A DNA stretch of 61,774 bases from assembly GCA_016179845.1 (NCBI GenBank), contig JACPCK010000055.1, positions 1 to 61,774 on the forward strand. Reading direction: 5' to 3'. Positions 61,310-61,774 of the stretch are shown piece by piece. The notes below the pieces were generated by a model. It saw nothing but the letters and a program-made list of their open reading frames with translations, was not told where the DNA came from and made no database searches. Positions within the stretch are counted from its first letter, which is position 1; each line of letters opens with the position of its first letter. The translations under genes and the position numbers were made by a program. This stretch comes from Chloroflexota bacterium. GTDB taxonomy: Bacteria > Chloroflexota > Dehalococcoidia > Lucifugimonadales > JACPCK01.

Positions 61310-61774
61310 GGGGCTCCTGCGCCATTAGGGTATCGTCGCGGTTGGCCCACTCGCCGAAGGAGGCGTCGTAGTTCCGCACGCGCTGGTAGCCCAGCAGGGT
61401 GAGGACGAAGAGGCCGTGCGCCGCACGGATGCCTCCCTGTCAGTAGGTGATGACCTCTCGTTCAGGGCTTGCCCCGGCCCCTTCCAGCATGGCCCGGAGC
61501 GCGCTGGCCGGCTTGAAGACTCTCACGTCATCGTCGGTGACGAAGTTGAGCCACTCCAGATGAACGGCTCCCGGTACGTGGCCGCCTCGCTTGTTGCTGC
61601 GCCTGTTCTCGCCCGTCCACTCGCCGTCGGAGCGGACATCCAGGAAGATGGCGTCCTTCTTGCCGACGCACGACCTGGCGTAGTCCAGGGTGCATATCAG
61701 GTTGGGGTCTACCTGGGGTGTGAAGGCGGCCCGCGCTACCCTGGGGACCTGGCGGGTTATGGAGCGGCCCTCCT
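61296..61774 (-). CDS. Rhodanese (thiosulfate sulfurtransferase) with UGA at the catalytic Cys, 5' end outside window
   Basis: The minus frame reads DAIFLDVRSDGEW, GGHVPGAVHLEWLNF and then VITY-TGA-QGGIRAAHG, LLGYQRVRNYDASFGEW, ending at 61296. In rhodaneses that position is the persulfide-forming Cys (TYC-QGG-type loop), so TGA at 61442-61440 replaces exactly the catalytic residue. The sequence on both sides stays perfectly rhodanese-like, which argues for selenocysteine rather than decay. A hairpin of SECIS type follows. The visible part is the C-terminal catalytic domain; the N-terminus is beyond position 61774. Confidence 0.85.
61410..61442 (-). promoter_or_regulatory. Putative bacterial SECIS element of the rhodanese gene
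   Basis: Following UGA (61442-61440), GAGG (61435-61432) pairs with CCTC (61413-61410), and CCGTGC (61428-61423) pairs with GCACGG (61419-61414), with a CAT bulge and loop GGC. The loop starts 18 nt after the UGA and begins with G. Confidence 0.65.

Noticed and set aside
61296-61439. Rhodanese as a pseudogene ended by a nonsense mutation
   Set aside because: The sequence beyond the TGA keeps perfect rhodanese character to a normal C-terminus, and the TGA is at the catalytic Cys with a SECIS-like hairpin.

Overview
The window is a GC-rich (about 60%) bacterial chromosome segment, most likely from the Chloroflexota and probably a non-dehalogenating Dehalococcoidia. The best evidence is a pair of adjacent genes, a DUF2298 / Chlor_Arch_YYY membrane protein and an Agl23-type (TIGR03663) membrane glycosyltransferase, families typical of Chloroflexota and Archaea. 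MmgE/PrpD, HpcH, acyl-CoA dehydrogenase and OFA-type MFS genes fit the same group. This is inference from gene content; there is no rRNA in the window.

Layout. 1-4350: mutS, then a lower-GC island with a DUF3800 gene and a Vsr nuclease remnant. 4350-13000 (minus): an operon-like run rnc - ftsY - DUF2298 - Agl23 - flippase-like - FAD oxidoreductase, joining RNA processing and SRP targeting to a surface-glycan module. 13062-18454 (plus): cca, an alcohol dehydrogenase, an MFS carrier, six tRNAs around a cupin gene, and an FmdB zinc ribbon. 18528-23151 (minus): the pyruvate dehydrogenase complex (lpd, pdhA, pdhB, aceF), with lpd missing its 5' end. 23198-36851: purL, an AAA/VWA chelatase-like pair, a MEMO-type protein, a triple-domain RidA protein, folB, a CitE-like lyase, a split EamA transporter, purQ, rpsU and tlyA. 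36861-41378: a LonB-like protease, an acyl-CoA dehydrogenase and an accessory phospholipase-D/zinc-ribbon protein. 41461-51452: an organic-acid cluster with a UGSC-family selenoprotein and its partner, a sulfopyruvate/phosphonopyruvate decarboxylase-like pair, an HpcH aldolase, a hydroxyisobutyrate-dehydrogenase homologue, MmgE/PrpD, TatD and two MFS carriers. 51453-53884: an accessory patch with an XRE-NYN fusion, a Smr protein and an integrase remnant. 53885-61774: CMD protein, MBL nuclease-like protein, MFS, TenA, an ABC-2 exporter, an unknown membrane protein, a methyltransferase, and a rhodanese that runs off the window end.

The most notable result is two independent in-frame UGA codons that look like selenocysteine. 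One is in a UGSC-family protein (42886-42888). The other is exactly at the catalytic cysteine of the rhodanese (61440-61442). Each is followed by a stable hairpin whose apical loop begins 17 or 18 nt after the UGA, as expected for bacterial SECIS elements. Other notable signals are the XRE-NYN/Smr gene pair, a three-copy family of multi-hairpin intergenic repeats, a MITE-like element that supplies a stop codon, loss of the FAD-binding N-terminus of lpd, and several promoters that imply leaderless mRNAs.
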